Shown: one piece after another, positions 27,530 through 34,987 of the stretch
Numbering within the stretch: position 1 is the stretch's first letter
Layout of the letters: the number at the start of each line of letters is the position of its first letter
NCBI RefSeq assembly: GCF_902833055.1
Contig: NZ_CADFEJ010000015.1
Span: 103,723-167,722 of the forward strand
DNA length: 64,000 nucleotides
Source of the DNA: Burkholderia territorii
GTDB taxonomy: Bacteria > Pseudomonadota > Gammaproteobacteria > Burkholderiales > Burkholderiaceae
Reading direction: 5' to 3'
Made by a program: the position numbers and the translations under genes
The notes under the pieces: model-generated
Database searches by the model: none
What the model was told of the DNA's origin: nothing
Seen by the model: only the letters and a program-made list of their open reading frames with translations

Positions 27530-27964
27530 TCAAGCTCGCCGCGAGCTCCTAAAAGCGTGACAATGCCTGAGGTAGGGATGTGTGGCAATTGTTCTCACCA
27601 TCACCAGCGTTCTCGTGAACAACACGCGCAGGGAAGCCGAATAACCGTCACGGCCGCTCGGATGCTGGGCGTCGTCACCGAAGAACAGGACGGACGGTGC
27701 TACGTGCGCCGTGCGTCCGGACGGTACTTGCGGATGCAGCGCAAGGTGTGCGTATCGAGCGGCCCAGAGTATTACCTCGACAGACATCAACGAGAGACGT
27801 GGCAGCCCGCACCACACGACGTCGCGGGCGCGCTTTTCCGACACATCTACGAGCTTGAATCCGAGCCGGCCGATGTACGCCATGCAATACGACAGAATGA
27901 CTGCAATCTTCGAGTTGCTCGAGTTGATGTAGGAGTCAAGCCGAGTGATGATTTCAAGGAACAA
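27530..27964 (-). pseudogene. Degraded Pycsar/SLATT-like membrane effector
   Basis: The frame reads LDSYINSSNSKIAVILSYCM near the start, then LMSVEVILWAARYAHLALHP and SVLFFGDDAQ. This order matches two-helix PycTM/SLATT-type effectors, which couple nucleotide signals to membrane damage. The frame is open upstream only to a TAG at about 27998, and the only start is a TTG without a ribosome-binding site. After FFGDDAQ the sequence loses the expected pattern. No cyclase gene is next to it. It looks like a remnant, but a short functional protein cannot be excluded. Confidence 0.35.
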
Positions 27965-28093
27965 CTTCTGCAGGTCATCGCATTCACGCGGGTTCGCCGT
28001 CTAGATTTCCTTTAACTTCCGGCGAGGCGCCGCGTTGAAATTGTGACGCTCTCGCCAGCCAGGGGTGTGTGAGTGTGCGTGTTAGCAGGCCCG

Positions 28094-29044
28094 TCATGCG
28101 GTGCGACGTCCCGGACTAGCAAACATAAGTTCGAGTTCGTCAAACCAGTTGCGCGTATGGATGAGGCGCCGCTGGTGCGCTCCGGCGGAGAGGATTTCCG
28201 CTTTGGACATTTGCGAAACGCGCTCCCAGTCCGTGTCCGAAAGCACATAGGTAGCGTTGTTCACCTGACGGCTCTCGAGCAGGCAGAATCCTTGACGGGG
28301 AAACCCGAACACGGCATAGCCGTCGAATCCGGCCGCGCCAACCGCAACGAAGTCAGGCGAGTGGCTGCCAATGGCCGCAAACCGTGCGGCGATAACGTCG
28401 CGATTACCTGCCGGTGCGCTCGAGACGATTCGGTCGAGCGCGGGTTTTGCGCTGAGCCAGGGATTGCGACCGGGCGGCAGCAGTTCCCAGTTCAAGCGGC
28501 GCACGGGGGTTGCGACCCATGCTCCGAGAGTCACGTTCAGAATCTCGTAGCCGCCAAACTGCTCGCAGAAGACGTTGGCGGTATTGGTAGCGACGGCATC
28601 GAGTTCGCTACCGACGGTGAACGGACCGGCGACTACGAATGATGCGCCGTCGCGACGCGTTTGAATCTGCAGCTCGACCGCGTAGGGAGGAATGGACGTG
28701 CGGGGATACCGCAGGTACGGCACGTCCTTCACGCCCGTCTTCTCGACGGTGTCGCGGCCGTGGTGTTCCGTCCAGGTCCAACTGATTTGGCGGTACCGCG
28801 TTTCCTTCGGCTGGTCGCGGTGGATAATGTCGAACCCATTCGCGTTGCGGCGGCTGGCCGCGCCGCCGGTTGCCGGCGGCAACACGCGGGTGCCGTTTGT
28901 GGGACGCGCGCCGAGGCCAGCCCGCTCCAGGCGTTGCGGCTGAATCGTGTTGAGCGGAAGCCCCAGAAGGTACTGCTCGCCTGCGCGCAGATGCGCCAAG
29001 TCCCTGTTGATATTACGAGTTTTGCGACTTACCATCATTTTCAT
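28094..29044 (-). CDS. Unknown 316-aa protein divergent from the sigma/ImmA operon
   Basis: I do not recognise a named family. The ATG has AAGGACA immediately upstream. The protein is soluble, with no membrane segment or signal peptide. The middle has Arg-Trp-rich stretches (RYRQISWTWTEHHG) and the end holds GFCLLESRQVNNATYVL, DWERVSQMSKAEILS and RRLIHTRNWFDEL. The C-terminal pattern resembles uncharacterised proteins seen in other genomes but with no function I can state. It is divergent, across 152 bp, from a sigma factor-small protein-ImmA/IrrE operon, so shared regulation or a shared system is likely. It could be the effector or the regulated target of that operon. Confidence 0.7.
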   Translation of the reverse strand: MKMMVSRKTRNINRDLAHLRAGEQYLLGLPLNTIQPQRLERAGLGARPTNGTRVLPPATGGAASRRNANGFDIIHRDQPKETRYRQISWTWTEHHGRDTVEKTGVKDVPYLRYPRTSIPPYAVELQIQTRRDGASFVVAGPFTVGSELDAVATNTANVFCEQFGGYEILNVTLGAWVATPVRRLNWELLPPGRNPWLSAKPALDRIVSSAPAGNRDVIAARFAAIGSHSPDFVAVGAAGFDGYAVFGFPRQGFCLLESRQVNNATYVLSDTDWERVSQMSKAEILSAGAHQRRLIHTRNWFDELELMFASPGRRTA

Positions 29045-29196
29045 TGTCCTTATACAGTGTGGGCGCGGCGCACCTTGCGCTCTTGCCCTTACTAGACAGG
29101 ACTCTTGAGAAGCAGTCCGTGGACGCCGGCAGAAATTTTTTTTCTCGCGTCCACCGAAGGCGGTTGAAGAGTCATATTTCAGGAGCGGGTACGGGG

Positions 29197-29778
29197 ATGT
29201 CCGATACCGTGGAGAACGACAGTCGGCTGAGCAAACGCGAGGTCGAGGAAGAGTTGCAGAAGCTTAGCGAAGCTGACTGGACGCGGGCGGAGATTTATGC
29301 CGACTTCTTGTCGAGAAGCCTCGCCGGGTGCGACGGCAACGACTTACTGCAAATGGCGATGGAAAAGTTTCTCAACATGCGCCGCAGGTGGCCGAGGGGC
29401 CTCGAACCGCTCAAGGCCTTGTTCGGCGCGATGAGGAGCATTTCTTCGAATGAGCTGAAGAAAGAGACGAACGGTCCAATCGATACGTTCGCGGTCGTAT
29501 CGACGACCGACGAGTCTCCCGACGAGGGGCAGGTCCAGCCGTACGCGGTCGCAACGACTCTGGAGACCCCGGAAGACGTGCTCGTCGGGCGGCAACTGGT
29601 AGAGCAGATTGAAGCGGAACTTTCCGACGACGAGGAAGCTGGTTTGTTATTTATGTTTTGGATTGAGGGAACACGCGGGGCCGAAGCGGCCGCCGAATTG
29701 GGTTGGGACCAGAAGCGCTTTGACGCGGCGAGAAAGCGCTTGCTGCGTCGGCTCGCACCTCACGATAGGCAGGGGTGA
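29197..29778 (+). CDS. Sigma-70-like factor
   Basis: A 193-aa protein with sigma-like features. GNDLLQMAMEKFLNMRRRWP followed by ALFGAMRSISSNELKK at about 47-90 resembles region 2 of small sigma factors. EEAGLLFMFWIEGTRGAEAAAELG followed by FDAARKRLLRRL at 150-188 is a region-4-type helix-turn-helix. The acidic linker between is long. The ATG at 29197 is preferred over the upstream in-frame start at 29044 because of GGAG/GGGG just before it and overlap of the upstream part with the divergent promoter. It heads an operon with a small protein and an ImmA/IrrE protease, suggesting proteolysis-controlled transcription. Confidence 0.7.
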   Translation: MSDTVENDSRLSKREVEEELQKLSEADWTRAEIYADFLSRSLAGCDGNDLLQMAMEKFLNMRRRWPRGLEPLKALFGAMRSISSNELKKETNGPIDTFAVVSTTDESPDEGQVQPYAVATTLETPEDVLVGRQLVEQIEAELSDDEEAGLLFMFWIEGTRGAEAAAELGWDQKRFDAARKRLLRRLAPHDRQG

Positions 29779-29782
29779 AGCA

Positions 29783-30187
29783 ATGAATATAACGAAGAAA
29801 CCCGAGCCATTCGACCATCTAGCTGACGCCTTGGAGCGTGAGCTCCTGAACATGTCCGACGAAGACGTCCTTGAAGGAAGAAACGGGGATGCGGCGAAGG
29901 CAAATGGGTTGAGGCTACTGAAAGCTGCAAAGGCCACCGCTGGCAAACAACGGCTGGCTGCGGCCAAGGAGGCCGTAGCGTTGGCTCGTAGCGGGGTTTT
30001 ATCTGTCCCGCTCGAAGTCAAGTTGGATGACATCAAAGCCTATATACGGAACGCGTCGAATGATGGCCGATATACACTCGCCGCGCGAAGTCTGGACGAG
30101 ATGACCGAGTCCGACTTGCGACGAATCTATGCCCAGCTTAAGAGGCTAGAGTCCTCTCTGGACTCAAGCGAGGATGACGGTCAATGA
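29783..30187 (+). CDS. Unknown small helical protein between sigma factor and protease
   Basis: A 134-aa protein, strongly helical and charged, with FDHLADALERELLNMSDEDVL at the start, an Ala/Lys-rich middle (LLKAAKATAGKQRLAAAKEAV) and an acidic tail. It starts 4 bp after the sigma gene with AGGGG upstream, and its TGA overlaps the ImmA/IrrE start as ATGA. Tight coupling suggests stoichiometric production. By analogy with ImmR/ImmA modules it might be an anti-sigma factor or the protease substrate; this is inference. No helix-turn-helix or membrane segment is seen. Confidence 0.6.
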   Translation: MNITKKPEPFDHLADALERELLNMSDEDVLEGRNGDAAKANGLRLLKAAKATAGKQRLAAAKEAVALARSGVLSVPLEVKLDDIKAYIRNASNDGRYTLAARSLDEMTESDLRRIYAQLKRLESSLDSSEDDGQ

Positions 30188-30999
30188 GTCCGGGTGAGCG
30201 AGCTGAAAACCTCATAGCAGAGTTTGGTATTACCTCGCCTGACGAGTTGGATGTTAGGGCTTTCGCCTACGACGCCGGTCTCGAAGTTGAGTTCGACGAC
30301 TTGGAGGGGTGCGAGGCAACTCTTGTGGGAGTCGGAAATCGAGGAATTGCGACCATTCGACCGTCAAACGTTGTCGGACGGGAACGCTTTTCCATTGGTC
30401 ACGAACTCGGCCATTGGGAAATGCATCGGGGCAAGTCATTCCGTTGTCGCGTTGACGACCCGAGTGACAATCTTGCGTCGAACAGTGAGCAAGAGAAGCA
30501 CGCGGATGAATATGCATCTCATCTTTTGATGCCGCGCCCGTTGCTGCAGCCAATGGTTAAGAGCGTTGGATGCCCTGGTTTCAAGCACATCAACGAATTC
30601 GCGGAAATTTTCCAAACGAGTCGCACCGCAACGTGTATCCGACTGGCACAAATCGATACGCTACCGATTATCGCCGCCTGTTACCGCGGGAACGACCTGC
30701 GGTGGCTGTCTCGGGCGCCGGACGTGCCTAGAAAGTGGTTTCTCAAGCGCCGCCTAGACGAAGACAGCTTTGCTTACGACGTCTTGCAGCACGGTAGGGA
30801 AGCACAAGGAAAACAGCCTGCAGAAGTCTGGTTCGACGATGACGGTGCGGACGAGTACGAAGTCATGGAGCACAGTGCTCGCGGCCGGGACGGTGAAGTG
30901 CTTGTGCTCGTCTACCTGACCGATGTCGAAATGATGACTTCACGAAGCAGTCGCTCGCGAGACGCTGAAGGGGCGTGGCGGTCCAGAGGGGGCTATTAA
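30184..30999 (+). CDS. ImmA/IrrE-family metallopeptidase
   Basis: A 271-aa zinc peptidase. The active-site motif is H73-ELG-H77 (IGHELGHWEMH), and the third ligand is probably E104 in EKHADEYASHLLMP, the typical ImmA/IrrE arrangement. Family members cleave a transcription regulator: ImmA cuts ImmR of ICEBs1 and IrrE (PprI) cuts DdrO. The C-terminal 130 residues carry no second recognisable domain and end in a basic, disordered stretch. The start overlaps the preceding gene by 4 bp. The likely substrate is one of the two upstream gene products or a distant regulator. Confidence 0.85.
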   Translation: MSPGERAENLIAEFGITSPDELDVRAFAYDAGLEVEFDDLEGCEATLVGVGNRGIATIRPSNVVGRERFSIGHELGHWEMHRGKSFRCRVDDPSDNLASNSEQEKHADEYASHLLMPRPLLQPMVKSVGCPGFKHINEFAEIFQTSRTATCIRLAQIDTLPIIAACYRGNDLRWLSRAPDVPRKWFLKRRLDEDSFAYDVLQHGREAQGKQPAEVWFDDDGADEYEVMEHSARGRDGEVLVLVYLTDVEMMTSRSSRSRDAEGAWRSRGGY

Positions 31000-31244
31000 G
31001 AGACGGGGGCTAGGTCCGACGCCGAAGTGGCTGCTCGAGGTAAAGCCCACAGGTCGGCAGAGCGGAGTTTCTCAGAGCAAGCGTCACGGGAGCACGCTTT
31101 CGCTATATACATATAGGCGTCGGTCAGGCGAGCTCGTTATAGTGCCTATAAAAAGGGCGTGACTACGTGGATTTGACGTGTCGCTGACTTTGGCATCAGA
31201 AGGGCAAGCGCTATGCATTGGGGACCGTGCGGCAAGGCCGGTAG
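31000..31244. other. Short non-coding stretch after the protease gene
   Basis: No gene is seen. The sequence between about 31105 and 31160 is AT-richer, including TATATACATATA and CTATAAAAAGG, and may contain a promoter, but no convincing pair of boxes was found. Confidence 0.4.
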
Positions 31245-31274
31245 GAAGAGCAGCGAGTACTCACGCTGCTCTTC
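31245..31274. terminator. 11-bp hairpin between convergent genes
   Basis: GAAGAGCAGCG (31245-31255) and CGCTGCTCTTC (31264-31274) form a perfect stem with an 8-nt loop. It lies 15 bp after the stop of the 31290-31676 gene. Neither side has a good T-run, so termination efficiency is uncertain. Confidence 0.5.
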
Positions 31275-31289
31275 TTCGGCGGCTACTAC

Positions 31290-31676
31290 TTAGTCGTCGC
31301 CCGTTTCTTCCTCATTAGCAGCGGGATACAACTGCTCATACTTCATTTCGATGTGTTCTTCGCTAGCAGCCAGGAGGTCGTCGTTAGCTTCCTTCAAACG
31401 CTTAAAGCCCAGCTTGACCCATGAGTCAGCTTTGGATAGGTCAACGACAGCGTACTCGCCCGGAAGGCGCACGAGCAGCAAGTTCAGCTCGGCTAGTTCC
31501 TCTTCGAGTTCATTCAGAAAGCTCTCACGAATCGCGGTGCGGTTCGCCAGACGGCGAAGGGTGTTGGCTGAAAAGCGGTAGCGCGTAATCTGGCGGTCGC
31601 GCTCCTTCTCATACAGCTTGGCATTGATTGCAAGCAACTGGGCAGTTGCTCGGGTGGAGCGGCGTTTTTTCATCAT
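31290..31676 (-). CDS. Unknown coiled-coil protein (128 aa)
   Basis: A highly charged helical protein starting MMKKRRSTRATAQLL. Heptad-like segments run through residues 45-75 (FLNELEEELAELNLLL) and 95-120 (RLKEANDDLLAASEEHIEMK). The tail is acidic. The ATG follows a GGA-containing leader. No family is recognised. Small basic-to-acidic coiled-coil proteins like this are common near the ends of mobile elements, and this is the last gene before the presumed transposon end. It may bind DNA or another element protein; there is no direct evidence. Confidence 0.6.
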   Translation of the reverse strand: MMKKRRSTRATAQLLAINAKLYEKERDRQITRYRFSANTLRRLANRTAIRESFLNELEEELAELNLLLVRLPGEYAVVDLSKADSWVKLGFKRLKEANDDLLAASEEHIEMKYEQLYPAANEEETGDD

Positions 31677-31894
31677 CGAGTCCTAATTAGGAGAGGAAAG
31701 TAGAGGTGCCTTTCAAGGCTGAACTGCGACTGCGGGTGAATTGTATATGGCGCCGTATTCGGTGTCAATTCACATGAATTAGATGGCCATGTTGAGATTT
31801 TAGTGCCGATCTCCTGTCGAGGTGCGTGGCGTTCGTAAGGCTGCGGAAATAAAGGGGAGTGATTGAGGTCTTTTGAAGCGGCTGCTGACAAACG
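31677..31894. other. Promoter region of the 128-aa protein and element-terminal spacer
   Basis: No gene is seen. The stretch is AT-rich relative to its surroundings and probably contains the promoter of the leftward gene. Frames here are short and cross the presumed transposon end. Confidence 0.4.
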
Positions 31895-32005
31895 CGACGA
31901 GAACAGCTTGTGTTTGTGGTGGGGCGGTCTTGCGGAAGTCTGATTTGCCTAGTGGAACGACAAGAACAGGTTGTCTTGGAGCGACAACAACAGCTTAACT
32001 GCACA
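31895..32005 (-). mobile_element. Right end of a Tn7-like transposon with three transposase-binding repeats
   Basis: Three direct copies of a motif close to CGACAASAACAGSTT lie at 31895-31912, 31958-31975 and 31982-31999. The sequence six bases later is TGCACA, so read inward from the outside the end begins TGTGCAGTTAAGCTG. Tn7-like and Tn5053-like elements end in TGT...ACA with several direct TnsB/TniA-binding sites spaced like these. The next five bases are CTTCA, the expected length of a target duplication. GC content rises to core level just beyond this point. The matching left end is not in the window, so the partner and the exact cut are inferred. Confidence 0.55.
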
Positions 32006-32483
32006 CTTCAATCCATTCCCCCAATTCCCTGAAGCGTCGCATCGCGCATTCGTTCGCGTTCGCACGGCTTTCCCGCGCCGTTTTGCCGCCGGACCGTTAT
32101 GCGAGACGTCAACGCAGCGACAACGCCAAGCGTCGATCGCGACGGCTGTCCGCGCATCGCGCGGACTCTCGCGCCGCCACGAACCGCCCGGGCACGAACG
32201 ACCAAGACCCGGTCAGTCCTGCATCCAAGCGCCCCCCGTCTCCTCCCCCGATGCAACGAATTACGGGTGTTTTGCTCGACTGATCGACCCTTCGAAACCC
32301 CGCGAACGTCGCGACAATATCCGCGAGTTTCCTGCCGTCGGCGCTGATACGCCGGCATGTCCGCGCCCGCCTTTCAAGCGACCGGCGCCCCCGGCCTCAC
32401 GGCACGGGCGCCGGCTGCCGCACGCCTGAAGCGCCGTCCGGGCATCGTCCGGGGCTATCGCCCGGGCGGCTGGCTCGTCATCC
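32006..32483. other. Intergenic region before the glycosyltransferase cluster
   Basis: GC-rich core-type sequence with no convincing gene. It should hold the promoter of the 32484 gene; no sigma-28 or sigma-70 match was found. Overlapping open frames on both strands are typical of high-GC DNA. Confidence 0.5.
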
Positions 32484-34358
32484 ATGCCTATCGCAGACCC
32501 AGCGGACCCAGCGGAAGCCCGGCCTATGAACGAACACCTGCTCGAACGCGGACACCCGTCCGACGGCCTGTCCGGCGCGGACACGCCAGTCGAGGCACTG
32601 CTGGCATGCGCGCTCGAACATTACGACGCAGGCCGGCTCGATGCCGCCGCGCGCCTATGCCGGGAGGCCCTGCAACGCGAACCCGAACGCGCCGACGCGC
32701 TGCACGTGCAAGGACTGCTCGCGTTTCGTCGCGGCGACTTCGACGGCGCGGTCGCGGCGATCGCGGACGCGATCCGGCGCGATCCGCAGGCACGCTATTA
32801 CTACAACCTGGGCACCGTGATGGCCGCCCACAATCGGCCCGCGGCGGCCGCCGAGTGTTTCCGGCAGGCGCTTGCGCTGCAACCGGACAATGCCGATACA
32901 TACAACAACCTCGGCAACGCGTTGCGCGCGCTGAAGGATTGCGAAGGCGCGGTGGAGGCGCTGGGCACGGCGATCCGGCTGCGGCCCGACCACGCGCAGG
33001 CGTACAACAATCTCGCGAACGCGATGCTCGATGCGGGCGAACTGGAGGCCGCGCTCGATGGCTACCGCGCCGCGATCGCATTGCGGCCGGACCTTCTCGA
33101 GCCGCACGACAACCTGCTGTTCGCGTTGAATTACAGCGCGGCCGCCGCGCCGCAAGTTCATTTCGATGCCGCGCGGCGCTACGGCGCACAGGCGGCCGCG
33201 CGCGCGGTGCCGTACCGCTCGTGGCCGACCAGTGACGGCGCGAGACCACTGCGGGTCGGCATCGTATCGGGTGACCTGAAGCATCACCCGGTCGGCTATT
33301 TCCTCGAAAGCGTGCTGCGCGCGACCGATCGCACGCGCGTCGTGTTCGTCGCGTATCCGACCCGCGACGTCGAGGACGACCTGACGCAGCGGCTGCGCCC
33401 GCTGTTCGCCGGCTGGACGAGCCTCGCCGCGTTGAGCGACGAGGCCGCGGCCCGGCGAATTCGCGACGATGCGATCGACATCCTGGTCGACGCGGCGGGC
33501 CACACGATCTTCAACCGGCTCGCGCTGTTCGCGTGGAAGCCGGCGCCGGTGCAGGTTTCGTGGATCGGCTATGTCGCGACCACCGGGCTGGACGCGATCG
33601 ATTACGTGCTGGGCGACCGCCATGTGCTGCCGCCCGAAGAGGAAGCGCATTTCGTCGAGCGGCCGTGGCGGCTGCCCGACAGCTACCTGTGCTACACGCC
33701 GCCGCGCGATGCGATCGTGCCCGGCCCGCTGCCGCAACTGACGGGCGGCGCGGTGACGTTCGGCTATTTCGGCAAGCTCGGCAAGATGAGCGACACGGTC
33801 GTGCGCGTGTGGTCGCGGGTGCTCGCGGCGGTGCCCCGGTCGCGGCTGCTGCTCAAGGCGAGCGAGCTGGCCGGCGCATATGCGGTGCGCCGCACGCGCG
33901 AGCGGTTCGCGCAGCACGGCATCGATCCGGCGCGGCTGCTGCTCGAACCGAATGCGCCGCGCGGCGAATACCTGGCGTCGTACCGTCGCGTCGACGTGAT
34001 GCTCAGCCCGTTTCCGTATTCGGGCGGCACGACGACCGCCGATGCGCTGTGGATGGGCGTGCCCGTGCTCGGCATCCGGGGCGACCGGTTCGTCACGCAC
34101 ATCTGCGAAAGCCTGCTGCACACGGTCGGCCTGTCCGACTGGATCGCGTGCGACGAAGACGACTACGTCGCGAAAGCCGCGACGTTCGCGACCGATCCGG
34201 CGCAACTGCGGCTGCTGCGGACCGGCCTGCGCATGCAGTTGATCGCATCGCCGCTGTGCAACGCGCCGCGCTTCGCACGGCACCTCGAGGACGCATTTCA
34301 CGAAATGTGGGCTCGTCGCGCGGACCGGGCCGGCGATGTCGCCAGCCCGCGCGACTGA
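32484..34358 (+). CDS. TPR-containing O-GlcNAc-transferase-like glycosyltransferase (copy 1)
   Basis: A 624-aa protein. The N-terminal part holds about five tetratricopeptide repeats (residues 30-215) with repeated YNNLGNAL-type segments. A GT41/SPINDLY catalytic region follows (about 240-610), with VGIVSGDLKHHPVGYFLES, SWIGYVATTG, FGYFGKLGKM and SPFPYSGGTTTADALWMGVP. GT41 enzymes add sugar to Ser/Thr of proteins, and the TPR part binds the acceptor. It is the shortest of three tandem paralogues next to fliD and fliC, so flagellin is the likely substrate. An internal ATG at 32526 is an alternative start. Confident in family; the sugar and acceptor are inferred. Confidence 0.85.
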   Translation: MPIADPADPAEARPMNEHLLERGHPSDGLSGADTPVEALLACALEHYDAGRLDAAARLCREALQREPERADALHVQGLLAFRRGDFDGAVAAIADAIRRDPQARYYYNLGTVMAAHNRPAAAAECFRQALALQPDNADTYNNLGNALRALKDCEGAVEALGTAIRLRPDHAQAYNNLANAMLDAGELEAALDGYRAAIALRPDLLEPHDNLLFALNYSAAAAPQVHFDAARRYGAQAAARAVPYRSWPTSDGARPLRVGIVSGDLKHHPVGYFLESVLRATDRTRVVFVAYPTRDVEDDLTQRLRPLFAGWTSLAALSDEAAARRIRDDAIDILVDAAGHTIFNRLALFAWKPAPVQVSWIGYVATTGLDAIDYVLGDRHVLPPEEEAHFVERPWRLPDSYLCYTPPRDAIVPGPLPQLTGGAVTFGYFGKLGKMSDTVVRVWSRVLAAVPRSRLLLKASELAGAYAVRRTRERFAQHGIDPARLLLEPNAPRGEYLASYRRVDVMLSPFPYSGGTTTADALWMGVPVLGIRGDRFVTHICESLLHTVGLSDWIACDEDDYVAKAATFATDPAQLRLLRTGLRMQLIASPLCNAPRFARHLEDAFHEMWARRADRAGDVASPRD

Positions 34359-34381
34359 CCGATCGACCGAACCGCGCGCGA

Positions 34382-34397
34382 ACGACGCAACGACGAC
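34382..34397 (+). repeat. Two 8-bp ACGACGMA units directly before the copy-2 start
   Basis: ACGACGCA and ACGACGAC sit immediately before the ATG at 34398, where a ribosome-binding site would be expected. The third gene has four such units in the same place (36933-36964). Confidence 0.6.
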
Positions 34398-34987
34398 ATG
34401 CAACAGACCACGGACATTCTCGGCGCCGCACTGGCGCATCACCAGGCGGGCCGGCTGGGCGACGCGAAGGCGGGCTACGAGCAGCTGCTCGCGCGCGAGC
34501 CCGCGCATCCGGACGCGCTGCATTTCCTCGGACTGCTGACTTGTCAGGCAGGGCAGCCGGAAGAAGGAATCGCACTGATGCGCCGCTCGATCGACGCGTA
34601 TCCGAGCGCGATCTATCACAACAACCTGGGCAATGCGCTGCGCGAGCGCGGCCGGCTCGACGATGCGATCGCGCAGTACCGCGAAGCGGTGCGGCGGCAG
34701 CCGGACTACGCGGAAGCGCACAACAACCTGGGCGACGCGTTGCGCGAGGCGCGGCAGCCGGATGCGTCGATGCAGCACTGCGCGCAGGCGATCGCGTTGC
34801 GGCCGGACTACGCGCAGGCGTACAACAACCTGGGCAACGCGCTGAAGGATCTCGGCCAGTCGGATGCGGCGGTGCTCGCGTACGGCAAGGCGATCGAACA
34901 CGACCCGCGTTACGCGGACGCGTACAACAACCTCGGCAACGTGCTGACGACGCAGCGCAAGTTCGACGCGGCGGTGGACAGCTATCG
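34398..34987 (+). repeat. 590-bp direct repeat, copy A (paired with 36965-37554)
   Basis: This segment and 36965-37554 differ at only scattered positions, for example near 34535-34565. Both encode the start codon and the first five or so tetratricopeptide repeats of glycosyltransferase copies 2 and 3. Identity stops abruptly after the GACAGCTATCGC sequence. The length and sharp end point to recent gene conversion or duplication. Confidence 0.85.

Noticed and set aside
31080..31165. tRNA-like or small-RNA gene in the AT-rich stretch
   Set aside because: No cloverleaf or stable fold could be drawn and there is no CCA end.
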